DNA of 6,090 nucleotides, taken from NCBI GenBank assembly GCA_900557695.1, contig USTP01000062.1, forward strand, positions 1 to 6,090. Direction: 5' to 3'. The notes under the pieces were generated by a model. That model was not told the origin of the DNA and did not search any database. It saw only the letters and a list, made by a program, of their open reading frames with translations. Numbering within the stretch: position 1 is the first letter of the stretch; every line of letters starts with the position of its first letter. The stretch comes from an uncultured Thermoanaerobacterales bacterium. GTDB taxonomy: Bacteria; Bacillota; Clostridia; Christensenellales; UBA1242. Of the stretch, positions 5,323-6,090 are shown in pieces. The translations under genes were made by a program, and so were the position numbers.

Positions 5323-5553
5323 ATGACAGAGCAAAAAGTAATTGAAATACTTGCAAAGCAATTAAGAATTGATAAATCTAAAATAACTGAAAAAACAAAT
5401 ATTGCATCAGACCTTGGTGCAGATTCGCTAGACCTTGTTGAAATTTTAATGTCTTTGGAAGAAGAGTTTAACATTTCTATTCCAGACGAGGCCATTCCAT
5501 CAATTATAACTGTTGGAGATTTAGTAAAATACATTGATGCGAACAAGAAATAG
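5323..5553 (+). CDS. acpP: Acyl carrier protein
   Basis: A 76-residue acidic helical protein, the standard ACP length. The phosphopantetheine site is Ser35 in DLGADSLDLVEILMSLEEEF (residues 30-49), the hallmark DSL motif followed by the recognition helix II. The ending IPDEAIPSIITVGDLVKYI (53-71) matches the helix III/IV region. ACP carries growing acyl chains in the cytoplasm for type II fatty-acid synthesis and supplies acyl groups for phospholipid synthesis; it must be modified by holo-ACP synthase, not present here. It has its own promoter, a strong RBS and its own terminator, so it appears monocistronic, whereas in Bacillus it is followed by rnc and smc. Confidence 0.97.
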   Translation: MTEQKVIEILAKQLRIDKSKITEKTNIASDLGADSLDLVEILMSLEEEFNISIPDEAIPSIITVGDLVKYIDANKK

Positions 5554-5585
5554 AGAGTTGTTTTTTTGAAGATGTTTTAAAGTAT

Positions 5586-5626
5586 AAAATGTCTAAACAA
5601 ATGTTGAATTTGTTTAGACATTTTTT
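5586..5626 (+). terminator. Rho-independent terminator of acpP
   Basis: A perfect 17-bp stem (5586-5602 with 5608-5624) encloses a GTTGA loop and runs into a T6 tract (5621-5626). The stem is AT-rich apart from the TGTCTAAAC/GTTTAGACA part but long and uninterrupted. It lies 32 bp after the acpP stop. Confidence 0.88.
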
Positions 5627-5664
5627 GTTTAATATATGAGATAAATTAAAATAAAAAACAGAAC

Positions 5665-5692
5665 AAAACCCAAGGGGTTTCCCTTGGGTTTT
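5665..5692. terminator. Bidirectional terminator between acpP and the SRP RNA gene
   Basis: AAAACCCAAGGG (5665-5676) and CCCTTGGGTTTT (5681-5692) form a perfect 12-bp stem with a GTTT loop. T-rich sequence follows on the + strand (TTTTATTATG). On the - strand the stem is followed by TTTTGTTCTGTTTTTT. It can stop convergent transcription from both acpP and the SRP RNA gene. Confidence 0.85.
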
Positions 5693-5701
5693 ATTATGCT
5701 T

Positions 5702-5977
5702 AAAAAGCTGTGCGCGGTACTTTTTGTCAACCAGTACCGAAGCGATAAAATAGCAGTTAACTCCTTCAAAGCTACCTTAAGGCAAATAGTCTACTTCGCT
5801 TAGTGCTGCTGCCGCTAAGCTCTGACACGGTTCACAAATGACTATCCCAAAAGACCTTGATATCTTCATCACACACTATTCCCAGCCTTCCATACTGCTT
5901 GCCGAGAAGCACCCTTCGGCCCTGCTGTAGCGGATCTCAGGTTAAGGGCACCGCTAGCTCCCCACCTAGCACAGCAC
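5702..5977 (-). ncRNA. ffs: Signal recognition particle RNA, large bacterial type with Alu domain
   Basis: On the minus strand the 5' part reads GTGCTAGGTGGGGAGCTAGC followed by GGTGCCCTTAACC and GATCCGCT, matching the Alu domain of Bacillus-type SRP RNA. The S domain contains GAACCGTGTCAGAGC (5833-5819) and GGCAGCAGCAC (5813-5803), the helix 8 region that binds the Ffh M domain. Its tetraloop is UAGC (5817-5814), a URRC-type loop as in Bacillus rather than the GGAA of E. coli. The 5' GCTGTGC (5975-5969) pairs with the 3' GCACAGC (5713-5707), and five T residues follow. The ~276-nt length agrees with the ~270-nt Firmicute form. This RNA scaffolds Ffh to target membrane and secreted proteins cotranslationally. 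The exact ends are inferred from the promoter and closing stem; processing could trim them. Confidence 0.95.
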
Positions 5978-5981
5978 AATT

Positions 5982-6010
5982 ATTATACACTACTAAACTA
6001 AGCTTGGCAA
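5982..6010 (-). promoter_or_regulatory. Promoter of the SRP RNA gene
   Basis: Read on the minus strand, TTGCCA (6010-6005) and TATAAT (5987-5982) are separated by exactly 17 bp. The predicted start at 5975-5977 coincides with the beginning of the closing helix of the RNA. This is near-consensus, as expected for an abundant stable RNA. Confidence 0.85.
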
Positions 6011-6090
6011 GGCTTATTTTATTTTTAAAATATTTATTTTTTATGCGATTTTTGTAATTTTTTGGCGATTTTTCGCCGTTAAGTATCTTT

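Noticed and set aside
5857..6057. 66-aa ORF on the + strand
   Set aside because: It runs antisense through the conserved SRP RNA Alu domain and its promoter, has no ribosome binding site and shows no protein-like composition.
6064..6077. GGCGA-TTTT-TCGCC hairpin as a terminator or operator
   Set aside because: The stem is only 5 bp. There is no T tract after it on the + strand, and an A tract follows on the - strand. The whole stretch 6011-6090 is AT-rich with nothing else supportable.

Overview
The window looks like the start of a contig from a low-GC Gram-positive bacterium, most likely an uncultured member of the Clostridia/Firmicutes. Four things support this: the AT-rich sequence with A/T-ending codons; the truA-rplM-rpsI gene order; strong GGAGG-type ribosome binding sites with TTGnnn-N17-TATAAT promoters; and a large SRP RNA with an Alu domain, as in Bacillus and Clostridium. 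No species can be named from the sequence alone. The first 31 bases are not genomic. They match a Nextera read-2 adapter ending in the 19-bp Tn5 mosaic end, so this is an untrimmed contig edge.

Layout, left to right: the last ~42 codons of truA (tRNA pseudouridine synthase); a promoter and structured leader, then rplM-rpsI (ribosomal proteins L13 and S9); a 591-bp non-coding region filled by a degenerate array of ~131-bp palindromic elements, the first of which overlaps the rpsI stop codon and contains its terminator; a tight three-gene unit of ung (uracil-DNA glycosylase), an unrecognised signal-peptide and membrane-anchored surface protein of 494 aa, and a membrane-anchored HtrA/DegP-like serine protease with a PDZ domain; acpP (acyl carrier protein) with its own promoter and terminator; and, convergent on the minus strand, the SRP RNA gene with a near-consensus promoter.

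Most of the window is core housekeeping: translation, DNA repair, fatty-acid synthesis and protein targeting. The two parts that are not routine are the palindromic repeat array (1177-1682) and the unknown surface protein placed 18 bp upstream of the HtrA protease. In the array, two full-length elements have identical terminal inverted repeats and identical length but different centres. Their arms carry matched left/right base changes that preserve pairing, so the folded form itself appears to have been maintained. The surface protein and the protease would act at the same membrane face, so a shared envelope-quality or processing role is a reasonable but untested inference.
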